A stretch of DNA of 64,000 nt. Origin: Streptomyces sp. NBC_01465. Its GTDB lineage: Bacteria > Actinomycetota > Actinomycetes > Streptomycetales > Streptomycetaceae. Where the stretch lies: assembly GCF_036227325.1 (NCBI RefSeq), contig NZ_CP109467.1, positions 7,688,001 to 7,752,000 on the forward strand. The letters are read 5' to 3'. Positions 32,036 to 40,818 of the stretch are shown here, piece after piece. Position 1 is the first letter of the stretch, and every line of letters starts with the position of its first letter. Made by a program: the position numbers and the translations under genes. The notes under the pieces are model-generated. The model did not search any database. It had not been told where the DNA came from and saw only the letters and a list, made by a program, of their open reading frames with translations.

Positions 32036-32509
32036 ATGCAGAAGCTTGCCGTGGATCTGGGGCCGCTGAAGCCCGACAACACCCAACTGCTCTTCGGGGT
32101 CGTGCTGTTCGCCCTCCTCTACCTCGTCCTGGCCAAGGTCCTCCTCCCGCGTATCGCTCGCACCATCGCAGCCCGCGACGACGCCATCCACGGGCAGCAG
32201 GAGCGGGCCGAGGATCTGCGTGTGCAGGCGGAGGAGATCCACGCGGACTACCAGGCCGCGCTCGCCGACGCCCGGCACGAGGCCTCCCGCATCCGGCAGC
32301 AGGCCAAGGAGGAGGGGGCGGCCGCGATCGCCGAGGCCCGGGCCGAGGGGATACGGGAGAAGGAGGCCATTGTGGCCGAGGGGACCGTGGTGATCGAGGC
32401 CGAGCGCACGGCCGCCGAAGCCGAGCTCCGTACGCATGTCGAGGAGCTCGCGGTGGAGCTGGCCGAGCGGATCCTGGGCGAGCCGGTACGGCAGCGCAGC
32501 GTCGACTGA
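32036..32509 (+). CDS. Orphan F0F1 ATP synthase subunit b-like protein
   Basis: A 157-aa protein with the exact plan of ATP synthase subunit b. It has a short N-terminus, one membrane helix (LLFGVVLFALLYLVLAKVLLPRI, residues 17-39), then a continuous charged coiled coil (ARDDAIHGQQERAEDLRVQAEE onward). A LAVELAERILGEPV end matches the delta-binding tail of b subunits. The neighbours are not ATP synthase genes, and Streptomyces carries its b subunit in the atp operon, so this is a paralogue. It could exchange into the peripheral stalk or have become a membrane-anchored coiled-coil scaffold. The ATG at 32036 has only a weak GTAGG site upstream; a TTG at 32027 is an alternative. Confidence 0.8.
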   Translation: MQKLAVDLGPLKPDNTQLLFGVVLFALLYLVLAKVLLPRIARTIAARDDAIHGQQERAEDLRVQAEEIHADYQAALADARHEASRIRQQAKEEGAAAIAEARAEGIREKEAIVAEGTVVIEAERTAAEAELRTHVEELAVELAERILGEPVRQRSVD

Positions 32510-32552
32510 CCCCTCGGCACGGCCCTGACCAGGCTGATCGCATACTGGAGGG

Positions 32553-33440
32553 ATGAGCCCTCGCACCCCGGACCCGACACCGCCCCCGCCCGGCGGGGTC
32601 CTGTGGAGCGAGGCCGGCGACCTCCGGATGCTGCTCACCCTGCCCGCGGCCCTCGTCATGCAGGTCGCCCACCCGGCCGTCGGCGCCGGTGTCGACGAGC
32701 ACTCCGTCTTCCGCACAGACCCCTGGGGGCGCGGCGAACGCTCACTGCGGTCCGTACAGCTCTGGGTGTACGGCGGGGAGGCCGCGGCCGAGGAGGGCCG
32801 GCGGCTGCGCCGTATGCACCGCACCATCCAGGGCACCGACACCCGGGGCCGCAGCTACCACGCGCTCACCCCCGCCCACTACGCGTGGGTCCACGCCACC
32901 GGCTTCCCGGTCTTCCACCACGCGCGGAAGTACATAGGCCGCCCCTATACCGAGGCCCAGGAGCGACAGCTCTACGCGGAGTGGCTCCAGGTCGGCCGGA
33001 TCCTCGGCATCCACGACCGGGACATGCCGCAGACCATCGAGGACTTCTGGCCGTACTACTACAAGGTGCTGGCAGAGGAGATCGAGGCGACCCCGGTTGT
33101 GAAGGAGCTCCTCGCCACCGACACCGTCATCTCCGCCCCCGACCGCGGCCCGCTCCCGCTGCGCCTGCTGCTGCGCGTGCTCTGGCCCGTCCTGCTGCCC
33201 CCGATCGCCCGCTTCCGGCGCTTCGCCACCATCGGCTTCATGCCGCCCGAGGCGCGCGAGGTGCTCGGCCTGGAGTGGACGGAGGCCCAGGAGCGCAGAC
33301 TGCGCCGGTTCGGCCGCGTCGTCCGGGCCGTGGTGCCCGTACTGCCCGAGCGGCTGCGCTATCTCCCGCTGGCCCGCGAGGCCCGCGCCCGCCACCGCAG
33401 CCTCACGCGGAAGCCCTCCGCACCAGCTCCGTCTCCATGA
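32553..33440 (+). CDS. Oxygenase MpaB family protein (DUF2236)
   Basis: A 295-aa DUF2236/MpaB-type protein. The family includes heme-dependent latex-clearing-type oxygenases and the fungal MpaB; actinomycetes encode many uncharacterised members. Conserved positions visible are VMQVAHPAVGAGVDEHS near residue 35, with the conserved His, RMHRTIQGTD, YAWVHATGF (residues 108-116) and FPVFHHARKYIG. A hydrophobic segment near residues 195-210 (LLLRVLWPVLLPPI) may be membrane-associated. ATG at 32553. The last 38 bases overlap the 3' end of the convergent LacI gene. Confidence 0.85.
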   Translation: MSPRTPDPTPPPPGGVLWSEAGDLRMLLTLPAALVMQVAHPAVGAGVDEHSVFRTDPWGRGERSLRSVQLWVYGGEAAAEEGRRLRRMHRTIQGTDTRGRSYHALTPAHYAWVHATGFPVFHHARKYIGRPYTEAQERQLYAEWLQVGRILGIHDRDMPQTIEDFWPYYYKVLAEEIEATPVVKELLATDTVISAPDRGPLPLRLLLRVLWPVLLPPIARFRRFATIGFMPPEAREVLGLEWTEAQERRLRRFGRVVRAVVPVLPERLRYLPLAREARARHRSLTRKPSAPAPSP

Positions 33441-34428
33441 TCACCGAGTCCGCGGTCCCGTCGGCCCCGCTGTCCAGCCCGCTGATCAGCAGCCGCACCA
33501 TCAGTCGCCCCATCCCCTCGATGTCCTGGCGGACCGTGGTGAGCTGCGGATCCGTGGCTTCGACGACCGAGTCCATGTCGTCGAAGCCGACGACCGCGAC
33601 GTCCTCGGGAATCCGCCGACCCCGCTCCTGAAGGACCCGCAGCGCACCCTGGGCCATCAGGTCGTTCCCGGCGAAGACGGCGTCCAAGTCCGGGTGGCGG
33701 TCGAGGAGTTCGGCCATCGCCCGGGCCCCGCTGTCGGCGGTGAAGGCGCCCTGTGCGACGAGCGTGGGATCCTCGTCGCCCACCACGTCCCGGTAGCCGT
33801 CGAGCCGGTCGATACCGGACGTCTGGTCCTGCGGGCCCGCGATGTGCGCGATCCGCCGGCGCCCGAGCGAGGCCAGATGACGTACGGCGTCGCCCGCTCC
33901 GCCCCGGTTGTCGCAGTCGACGTACGGCACGGCCAGCTCGTCCGCCGCACCGGCGTGCACCGGGCGCCCGCCGAAGACCGTCGGGATGCCGACCTGGTGG
34001 GTGACGGCCGGGAGCCGGTCCTGGGTGTGCAGGGAGAAGGCGAGCGCGCCGTCGACATGGCCGCCCGCGAGATAGCGGGCGATCCGGTCGTAGTCCCCGC
34101 TGCCCTCCACCAGGAGCAGCACCAGCTGGGAGTCGTGCGCCGTCAACTCGCGGCTGATTCCGCGCAGTTGGAGGGAGAAGAACGGGTCGGAGAAGATCCG
34201 TATCTCCGGCTCGGCGATGATGACCGCCACCGCGCCGTTGCGCCGGGTGACCAGAGTCCTGGCCGCGTGGTTCGGTACGTAACCGAGCTCGTCGACCGCG
34301 AGGCGCACCCGCTCCACCAGAGGTGCCCGCACCCCCGCGCCGCCGTTGACGACGCGCGAGGCCGTCGCCCGGGAGACGCCGGCGTGGGCCGCGACGGCTT
34401 CAAGGGTGGGCCGGATTCGGTCGGGCAC
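33403..34428 (-). CDS. LacI family transcriptional regulator
   Basis: A 341-aa LacI/GalR regulator. The helix-turn-helix (TLEAVAAHAGVSRATASRVV, residues 8-27), hinge helix (about 50-60, NHAARTLVTRR) and a periplasmic-binding-protein-like effector domain are all complete. The RRNGAVAVIIAEPE segment begins the effector domain. The GTG start at 34428 has GAGGAG 5-10 bases upstream. No sugar gene is adjacent, and no palindrome like the xyloglucan operator lies before it, so its target is not evident. It sits downstream of the M1 peptidase gene behind a strong terminator and is probably transcribed alone. Confidence 0.92.
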   Translation of the reverse strand: MPDRIRPTLEAVAAHAGVSRATASRVVNGGAGVRAPLVERVRLAVDELGYVPNHAARTLVTRRNGAVAVIIAEPEIRIFSDPFFSLQLRGISRELTAHDSQLVLLLVEGSGDYDRIARYLAGGHVDGALAFSLHTQDRLPAVTHQVGIPTVFGGRPVHAGAADELAVPYVDCDNRGGAGDAVRHLASLGRRRIAHIAGPQDQTSGIDRLDGYRDVVGDEDPTLVAQGAFTADSGARAMAELLDRHPDLDAVFAGNDLMAQGALRVLQERGRRIPEDVAVVGFDDMDSVVEATDPQLTTVRQDIEGMGRLMVRLLISGLDSGADGTADSVIMETELVRRASA

Positions 34429-34445
34429 GCGTACTCCTCGGCGGG

Positions 34446-34490
34446 ACGTGACGGGCGGTGGACCTGCAGCGTATCCACCGCCCGTTACGT
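34446..34490. terminator. Terminator hairpin after the M1 peptidase gene
   Basis: A 17-bp stem (34446-34462 with 34474-34490, one G-T pair) and an 11-base loop, starting 15 bases after the peptidase stop on the minus strand. Confidence 0.82.
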
Positions 34491-34504
34491 GGTTGCCGCC
34501 GCCG

Positions 34505-35995
34505 TCAGTGGTCGTGGATCGTGTTCGTCGCGGCGATCTGCTTCCAGGACTTCGGCTGTGCGGGCACGGCCGAGGCGACGGCGATCCGCGCCTGGGCCTT
34601 CGCCGCCGAGGCGGGCTTCACCGGCTGGAACAGCCAGGTGTCGAAGAGCTCGGCGAGCGGCTTGCCGGAGATCTTCTCGGCGTACCGCTCGAAGTCCGCC
34701 ACCGAGGCGTTGCCGTAGGCGTGCTCCTTGGGCCAGCCCTTGAGGATCGCGAAGAAGGCGTCGTCGCCGATCTCGTTGCGCAGCGCCTGGATCGCGAGCG
34801 CGCCCCGGTCGTAGACGGGGAGTTCGAACTGGTTCTCCGCGCCCGGGTCACCGGGCTTGATGGTCCAGAACGGGTCGTCGGCCGGGTGCGAGGCGTACAC
34901 GTAGTCCGCGAGCTCCTGCGTGGTGCCCTCGCCCTCGCTGTCCGACCAGAGCCACTGGGCGTAGCGGGCGAAGCCCTCGTTGATCCAGATGTCCTTCCAG
35001 CCCTTGAGGGAGACGTCGTCGCCGTACCACTGGTGGGCGAGCTCATGGACGACGACCGAGACGTTCGAACCGTTCGCGAACTGCTTGGGGCTGTAGAACG
35101 GCCGGGTCTGCGTCTCCAGCGCGTACCCCGTCGTCGTGTTCGGGACGTAGCCGCCGAGCGCGCTGAAGGGGTAAGGACCGAAGTACCCGCTCAGCCAGTC
35201 GGCGACCTCGCCGGTCCGCTCGACGCTCGCCCGCGCCGCCCCGTCGTTGTCACCGAGGTCCTTGCTGTACGCGTTGACGACCGGGATGCCCGAGTCGGTC
35301 GTGCCGGTGGTGATGTCGAACTTCCCGACCGCGAGGGTCGTCAGGTATGTCGCCTGCGGCTTGTTGGAGCGCCAGTTGAAGGTGGTCTTCCCGAGCTTCG
35401 AACTCTGCGACTGGAGCGTGCCGTTGCTGATCGCCTGCGTGCCGTCGGGCACGGTCACCGAGACGTCGTACGTCGCCTTGTCGAGCGGGTGGTCGTTGCT
35501 CGGGTACCACCACCACGCTGATTCGGGCTCGTCGGCCGCGACCGCGCCGTCGGGGGTGCGGTGCCAGGTGGAGAAGCCGTACGCGGTCTTCGTGGACGGA
35601 ACCCCGCTGTAGCGGACGACGACTGTCACCGAGGTGCCCTTGGGCAGGGGCTTGGCCGGGGTGATCTCCAGCTCGTGCTGGCCGGAGGCGGCGAAGGACG
35701 CCTTGGCGCCGTTGACGCGCACCTCGCTCACATCGAGCAGGAAGTCCAGGTTGAAGCGCGACAGGTCCTCGGTGGTCTTCGCGAGGAGCGTCGCCGTGCC
35801 GTCCAGGCGGTCGCTGTCCGGCTGGTACCTGAGCCTGAGGTCGTAGTGCGAGACGTCGTATCCGCCGTTGCCGTACGCGGGGTAGTACGAGTCGCCGATG
35901 CCGGGGGCTCCGGGGTGGAAGTCCGCCGCGGATGCCGGGATCGCCAGCAGCAGCGAGGCGGCGAGCGCGCTCGGGACGATCAGTCTGCGGTGCAC
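34505..35995 (-). CDS. Secreted M1 family metallopeptidase
   Basis: A 496-aa exported zinc aminopeptidase of family M1. Sec signal peptide at residues 1-23 (LIVPSALAASLLLAIPASA). The exopeptidase-type motif preceding the zinc site is replaced here by GGYVPNTTTGYALETQTRP, which lacks the usual GAMEN box; this is common in the actinobacterial secreted subgroup. The zinc site is VVVHELAHQWYG with the third ligand in WINEGFARY 18 residues on. The protein is short (classical M1 enzymes are about 850 aa) and lacks the C-terminal helical domain. GTG start at 35995 with AGGAGC upstream. It is divergent from the Xaa-Pro peptidase gene (199-bp gap). Confidence 0.92.
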   Translation of the reverse strand: MHRRLIVPSALAASLLLAIPASAADFHPGAPGIGDSYYPAYGNGGYDVSHYDLRLRYQPDSDRLDGTATLLAKTTEDLSRFNLDFLLDVSEVRVNGAKASFAASGQHELEITPAKPLPKGTSVTVVVRYSGVPSTKTAYGFSTWHRTPDGAVAADEPESAWWWYPSNDHPLDKATYDVSVTVPDGTQAISNGTLQSQSSKLGKTTFNWRSNKPQATYLTTLAVGKFDITTGTTDSGIPVVNAYSKDLGDNDGAARASVERTGEVADWLSGYFGPYPFSALGGYVPNTTTGYALETQTRPFYSPKQFANGSNVSVVVHELAHQWYGDDVSLKGWKDIWINEGFARYAQWLWSDSEGEGTTQELADYVYASHPADDPFWTIKPGDPGAENQFELPVYDRGALAIQALRNEIGDDAFFAILKGWPKEHAYGNASVADFERYAEKISGKPLAELFDTWLFQPVKPASAAKAQARIAVASAVPAQPKSWKQIAATNTIHDH

Positions 35996-36194
35996 GAGTG
36001 CTCCTAGTCATGGGGACAGAAGATCTCCTGGACCCTATGCAGTGATCGGTGCATCAGTCATGGACATGGTGGGTGCTGTCACAGAATTGCCATTCCGCCG
36101 CCATGCACTCTGTCGCCCCTTGGGTGTCTTGGTCCGCTTTCAGGCGTCTACTGCCCCCTGTTGCACGGGAGTTGACCGGAGTACGTTCCCGGCC

Positions 36195-38150
36195 ATGCCG
36201 ATACGCAGAACACTGGTGGTGGGGGCGGTCGCCGCCCTGATGGCCGTGCTGGTCTCGCCCTCCGGAGCGCAGGCCGCCCCGGCCCGGGAGAGCAGACCCG
36301 TCTACTCGTACGACAACGCGATACGCGAATCCGTCTGGGTGGACACCGGACTCGACGGTGATGCGGACGGGAAGACCGACCGGGTCGCCGTCGACATCGT
36401 CCGGCCCAGGGAGCCCGCCCAGCAGGGCCGGAAGATACCCGTGATCATGGACGCCAGCCCGTACTACTCTTGCTGCGGGCGCGGCAACGAAAGCCAGTTG
36501 AAGACCTACGACGCCAACGGGAACGTCGTCCAGTTCCCGCTCTTCTACGACAACTACTTCGTACCCCGCGGCTACGCCTTCGTCGCCGTCGACCTCGCCG
36601 GAACCAACCGCTCCGACGGCTGCATCGACATCGGCGGCCGCTCCGACATCCAGTCCGCCAAGGCCGCCGTCGACTGGCTCAACGGCCGCGCCCGCGCCTA
36701 CACCACGCGTACCGGCGCCACCCGCGCGGCGAAGGCCGACTGGACCAACGGCAAGACCGGCATGATCGGCAAGAGCTGGGACGCCACCATCGCCAACGGC
36801 GTCGCGGCCACCGGAGTCGAGGGCCTCAAGACGATCGTCCCGATCTCCGGCATCTCCTCCTGGTACGACTACTACTTCCAGCAGGGCGCGCCGCTCTACG
36901 ACTCGGGCCCCGACTCCCTCGCCGAGTACGTCGACAGCCCCGAGCAGCTGGCCCGCTGCGCCGCCGTGCAGAAGAAGCTCGTCGACGGAGCCCCGCGCAC
37001 CGGCGACTGGACGAAGCTCTGGAGCGAGCGCGACTACGTTCCCGACGCCGGCAAGGTGAAGGCCAGCGTCTTCGCCGTCCACGGAATGCAGGACCTCAAC
37101 GTCCGCACCAAGCACCTCGGCCAGTGGTGGGACGCCCTCGCCAAGAACGGTGTCGAGCGCAAGATCTGGCTCTCCCAGACCGGCCACGTCGACCCCTTCG
37201 ACTACCGGCGCGGAGCCTGGGTGGACACCCTGCACCGCTGGTTCGACCACTACCTCCTCGGCTACGACAACGGCATCGACCACGAGCCCATGGCCGACAT
37301 CGAGCGCCACCCCGACCAGTGGTCCACCGACAAGGTCTGGCCGCCGCGCACCACCGACACCACCAAAGTCCGCCCCGCGAGCGGCAGTTCGGCCGGAGTG
37401 GGCACCCTCGGCCTGAAGGCCGCGAGGCCCGGATCGACCGAGACCTTCACCGACGACCCGGCGCAGGACGAGACCAACTGGGCATCCGCGATCGACACCT
37501 CGACGCCCGCCAAGACCGGCTTCACCACCAAGCCGCTCACCAAGGACCTCAGGCTCTCCGGCTCCTCGACGGTCACCGTCACCGCCACCCCGACCACGGC
37601 GACCGCCCATCTCTCGGCCGTCCTCGTCGACCTCGGCCCCGACACCATCAGGAACTACTCCGCCGGTGGGGAAGGCATCACCACACTCACCACCCGCAGC
37701 TGCTGGGGTGCGAGCACCGCCGGTGACAGCTCCTGCTTCCTCGACACCAAGGCGAAAACCGCGGCCGTCGACTACACCGTGTTCAGCCGCGGCTGGGCCG
37801 ACCTCGGCAACTACGCCTCCGACCACAAGGGCCGCACGCTCTCCCCGGGCAAGGCGTACACGATCACCATCGACCTGGCGGCGACCGACCACGTCGTGCC
37901 GGCGGGCCACCGCCTCGCCCTGATCGTCGCGGGTACGGACGCGGGCCTCATCGACCCGCCGAGCACCACACCCACCCTCACCGTCGACCTCTCGCGCACC
38001 TCGGCGAACCTGCCGCTCGTCGGCGGCACCAGGGCCTTCGCGCAGGCCACTTCGGGCACGGCCCACGCGGTCACCCCGTCCCGGCTCGACGGCCTGAAGG
38101 TGCCCGGCGCGATCCGCCCGTTCGCCGTACCCGGCGGTGCCGCCCGATGA
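36195..38150 (+). CDS. Secreted Xaa-Pro dipeptidyl-peptidase (S15-type)
   Basis: A 651-aa exported serine exopeptidase with an alpha/beta-hydrolase domain and a C-terminal jelly-roll (PepX_C) domain. Signal peptide at residues 1-28. The nucleophile serine is in [15 protein letters not shown] (about residue 193). The acid residue lies in VHGMQDLNV and the histidine in [15 protein letters not shown] near the start of the domain carries two adjacent cysteines. From about residue 410 the beta-rich PepX_C domain follows. Such enzymes release Xaa-Pro dipeptides from the N-terminus of peptides. The last four bases overlap the M14 gene (ATGA), so the two secreted peptidases are made together. Confidence 0.92.
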   Translation: MPIRRTLVVGAVAALMAVLVSPSGAQAAPARESRPVYSYDNAIRESVWVDTGLDGDADGKTDRVAVDIVRPREPAQQGRKIPVIMDASPYYSCCGRGNESQLKTYDANGNVVQFPLFYDNYFVPRGYAFVAVDLAGTNRSDGCIDIGGRSDIQSAKAAVDWLNGRARAYTTRTGATRAAKADWTNGKTGMIGKSWDATIANGVAATGVEGLKTIVPISGISSWYDYYFQQGAPLYDSGPDSLAEYVDSPEQLARCAAVQKKLVDGAPRTGDWTKLWSERDYVPDAGKVKASVFAVHGMQDLNVRTKHLGQWWDALAKNGVERKIWLSQTGHVDPFDYRRGAWVDTLHRWFDHYLLGYDNGIDHEPMADIERHPDQWSTDKVWPPRTTDTTKVRPASGSSAGVGTLGLKAARPGSTETFTDDPAQDETNWASAIDTSTPAKTGFTTKPLTKDLRLSGSSTVTVTATPTTATAHLSAVLVDLGPDTIRNYSAGGEGITTLTTRSCWGASTAGDSSCFLDTKAKTAAVDYTVFSRGWADLGNYASDHKGRTLSPGKAYTITIDLAATDHVVPAGHRLALIVAGTDAGLIDPPSTTPTLTVDLSRTSANLPLVGGTRAFAQATSGTAHAVTPSRLDGLKVPGAIRPFAVPGGAAR

Positions 38151-39433
38151 CGCCGGTCCCGCGCATCCGTCCGCTCGTGATCGGGGCCGCCGCTGCGGCC
38201 GCCGCGATGCCCCTGATCACGGCGCCCGCCCAGGCGACGTCCACCCCGCCGCGCACCGGTTTCGAGACGAGCAACGGCGCCGACTGGACGACCCAGCCCG
38301 AGGAGCAGAAGTTCCTGGCCGCCGTGGACCGGGGGAGCGACCGCGCCACGGTCCGCACCATCGGCACGACCCAGCAGGGCCGCCCGGTCCAGCTGGTACG
38401 GATCGGTACGCACCGCACCGCCGACGTCATGCTGCTCATCTGCTCGCAGCACGGCGACGAACCGTCCGGCCGCGAGGCGTGCCTGACGACGATCCGCAAT
38501 CTCGCGTACGCGAAGGACGCGGCGACCCGGCGCTTCCTGGACCGCACCACGGTCCTGGTCGTACCGACCGCCAACCCGGACGGCCGCGCCGCCGACACCA
38601 GGGGCAACTCGGACGGGGTGGACATCAACCGCGACCACCTCGCCCTCAAGACGGCCGAGGCGCGGGCGATGGCCGCCGTCATCCGCGACCAACACCCCGA
38701 TGTCATCTACGACTTGCACGAGTACGGCGCCACCGTGCCGTACTACGACAAGGACCTGATGGCGCTGTGGCCGCGCAACCTCAACACCAGCGACGGGGTT
38801 CACGCGGAGGCGAAGTCCCTCTCCGAGCAGTACGTCAGACCGGCGGCGGGCAAGGCGGGCTTCAGTAGCGGGATCTACGGGATCTGGACCGACCCGGTGA
38901 CCGGCGACCCGATCAAGCAGACCGCGGGGGACGGCCAGGAACGCATCCTGCGCAACATGGCAGGGGTCAAGCATGCTGCGGGCCTGCTCGTGGAGACCCG
39001 GGTCGACGCGCTCAGCGAGGCGGAGAAGGCGGACGCGTCGCTGAACCACCGCCGCCGGGTGAACACCCAACTGGCGGCGCTCAAAGGCGCGTTCACCTTC
39101 GTCGGCGAACACCGCGGCAGCCTCGAGGCCGCCACGAACGCCTCACGTGCGGCGGGCTTCAAGGATCGCGGCCCGATCTATCTCGGCGGCGCCGACAACG
39201 ACCCGGCGAAGGCGGACCAGATCCTCCAGGACCCGCCGTGCGGCTACCGGCTCACCCCCGCGCAGTACGCCGACGTGGGGGACGAACTCGCCCTGCACGG
39301 CGTCGAATCGAGGCCCGACGGAACCGGGGTGCTCGTACCGCTGCGGCAGTCGCAGCGCGCCCTGATCCCGCTGCTCCTCGACGAACGTGCCGCATATCAC
39401 CTCACGGAGGGAGAAGTCGCCGCAGAGTGTTGA
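38147..39433 (+). CDS. Secreted M14 family metallocarboxypeptidase
   Basis: A 428-aa exported zinc carboxypeptidase-like protein. Signal peptide about residues 1-30 ([21 protein letters not shown]). The zinc ligands are His and Glu in [13 protein letters not shown] (HxxE) and His in [16 protein letters not shown] and DINRDH are the conserved substrate-binding segments. A glutamate in LLVETRVD is the best candidate for the catalytic base. The C-terminal 100 residues are not typical of the family. Translational coupling to the Xaa-Pro peptidase suggests that they digest the same extracellular peptides from opposite ends. Confidence 0.9.
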   Translation: MTPVPRIRPLVIGAAAAAAAMPLITAPAQATSTPPRTGFETSNGADWTTQPEEQKFLAAVDRGSDRATVRTIGTTQQGRPVQLVRIGTHRTADVMLLICSQHGDEPSGREACLTTIRNLAYAKDAATRRFLDRTTVLVVPTANPDGRAADTRGNSDGVDINRDHLALKTAEARAMAAVIRDQHPDVIYDLHEYGATVPYYDKDLMALWPRNLNTSDGVHAEAKSLSEQYVRPAAGKAGFSSGIYGIWTDPVTGDPIKQTAGDGQERILRNMAGVKHAAGLLVETRVDALSEAEKADASLNHRRRVNTQLAALKGAFTFVGEHRGSLEAATNASRAAGFKDRGPIYLGGADNDPAKADQILQDPPCGYRLTPAQYADVGDELALHGVESRPDGTGVLVPLRQSQRALIPLLLDERAAYHLTEGEVAAEC

Positions 39434-39515
39434 TCTTGTCCCGTTGGGGTGGTGGATGATCATCAGCCACCCCCCTGACGGGTCCTCCGGGACCGGGACT
39501 TGGAGACAATCTGTG

Positions 39516-39800
39516 ATGCGACGTACGGCAACACTCGCCGCCACGGCCGCGCTGGCCGGCGGCCTTCTGCTGGCCGGGGCACCGGCCCAGGCGGCCACCG
39601 GCGCCCAGTCGGCCGCGGTGGCGCGCGGACCCATCACCTGCAACCCTGCGCAGCTGCGTCAGCAGGCCGCGGAGGCCGACCGCAAGGCGGCCGTGGCGAA
39701 GCGGGAAGGGTTCACGGCGGAGGCCACGAAGCAGAGCAAGCTGGCGGCCGCGTACCGCGCGAAGGCCAAGGCGTGCGAGGACGCGGACAACAACGCCTAG
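39516..39800 (+). CDS. Small secreted helical protein
   Basis: A 94-aa protein with a clear Sec signal peptide (LAATAALAGGLLLAGAPAQA, cut near residue 26). The mature part of about 68 residues contains a cysteine near each end (ITCNPAQ and AKACEDAD) that could form a disulfide. Between them is an Ala/Lys/Glu-rich helical segment (AAEADRKAAVAKREGF, then SKLAAAYRAKAK). The pattern suggests a helical hairpin. It follows the peptidase pair in the same direction with an 82-base gap. Function unknown. Confidence 0.75.
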   Translation: MRRTATLAATAALAGGLLLAGAPAQAATGAQSAAVARGPITCNPAQLRQQAAEADRKAAVAKREGFTAEATKQSKLAAAYRAKAKACEDADNNA

Positions 39801-39809
39801 TTTCACCCC

Positions 39810-39846
39810 GGTTGCCGGGCGGACGCGTCACGTCCGTCCGGCAACC
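39810..39846. terminator. Bidirectional terminator between small secreted protein and flavoprotein genes
   Basis: A 16-bp stem (39810-39825 with 39831-39846, one G-T pair) around the loop CGTCA. It lies 9 bases after the small-protein stop and overlaps the 3' end of the convergent flavoprotein gene. Confidence 0.82.
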
Positions 39847-40751
39847 AGCCGGGCAGCGGCGCCCGCGCAGCCCCAGGCCACCGTCACACCCGCGCCGCCG
39901 TGCCCGTAGTTGTGCACCAGCACGGACCGCCCCAGCTGCTCCCGCTCGATCCGCACGCTCGGCCGTACGGGCCGCAGACCGACCCGGTGATCCAGCACCT
40001 TCGCCTCCGCGATCTCCGGCCGGATCCGCGCGCACCGCGCCACGATCGCCTCCGCGACGGCCGGATCGGGCCGCAGGTCCCACACGTCCTCCTGCGCGGT
40101 GCCGCCGAGAATCAGCCCGCCCGGCTGCGGGAAGCAGTACGTGGTCTCGCTCGCCTCATGATCGACCGAGGTGAACCACTCCTCGATGCCCGGGTTTTCC
40201 ACGACCACCAACTGCCCGCGCATCGGCCGTACGTCGGGATCCGGTACGAGCTCACGCGCGCCCAGCCCGGTGCAGTTGACCACGACCTCTGCGGGCACCT
40301 CGTCCAGTCCGCTCACGGTCCGCTCCTCGACCGTGCCGCCGGCCGCCTCGAGCCGCGCCCGCAGCCACCCGAGATGCGCCGGCATGTCGATCAGCGGCAG
40401 CCGCGCCCACAGCCCCTCCGGCTCCTCCGTCAGCCCCGCCACGCTCCGAGCCCAGGACCCCAGCCCCGCGAGCCGCTCCCCGTACTGCACCCCACGGACC
40501 AACCGCACCCCGGTCGCCTCCGGATCGGCGGCCAACTCCTCGTAGACACGCAGTGATTGGAGCGACCAGTCGCCCACTAGTTGCTCCGGCTCGATGCGGT
40601 ACGGCCACCACAGCGCCCCGGCGACGGCCGACGTCGTCGCACCGGCCGGATCGCGGCTCCACACCCGCACCCGGTGCCCGCTCTCGGCGAGCACGATGCC
40701 CGTCGTCAGACCTATGACTCCGCCGCCCACCACGATCACTTCAGCGCTCAT
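39828..40751 (-). CDS. FAD-dependent oxidoreductase, D-amino-acid oxidase type
   Basis: A 307-aa flavoprotein of the DAO family. The N-terminal FAD-binding motif VIVVGGGVIGLTTGIVLAESGH is at residues 5-26. AGALWWPYRIEP fits the D-amino-acid oxidase active-site region. VVNCTGLGARELV and the C-terminal NYGHGGAGVTVAWGCA complete the FAD contacts. D-amino-acid oxidases deaminate D-amino acids to keto acids with release of hydrogen peroxide. The absence of a signal peptide places it in the cytosol. ATG at 40751. Divergent, with a 67-base gap, from a gene of unknown function. Glycine-oxidase-like specificity is the alternative. Confidence 0.88.
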   Translation of the reverse strand: MSAEVIVVGGGVIGLTTGIVLAESGHRVRVWSRDPAGATTSAVAGALWWPYRIEPEQLVGDWSLQSLRVYEELAADPEATGVRLVRGVQYGERLAGLGSWARSVAGLTEEPEGLWARLPLIDMPAHLGWLRARLEAAGGTVEERTVSGLDEVPAEVVVNCTGLGARELVPDPDVRPMRGQLVVVENPGIEEWFTSVDHEASETTYCFPQPGGLILGGTAQEDVWDLRPDPAVAEAIVARCARIRPEIAEAKVLDHRVGLRPVRPSVRIEREQLGRSVLVHNYGHGGAGVTVAWGCAGAAARLVAGRT

Positions 40752-40818
40752 CCACCGGACCGTAGCCGAATGTGCCGTGTGGTGCTCGCAGCGCCCTCAG
40801 GGTGGGGATACTCACCCC

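Noticed and set aside
33403..33440. Overlap of the DUF2236 and LacI genes as a misannotated end
   Set aside because: Both frames keep normal codon bias to their stops. Convergent overlaps of this size also occur at 49311-49324 and 51411-51436.
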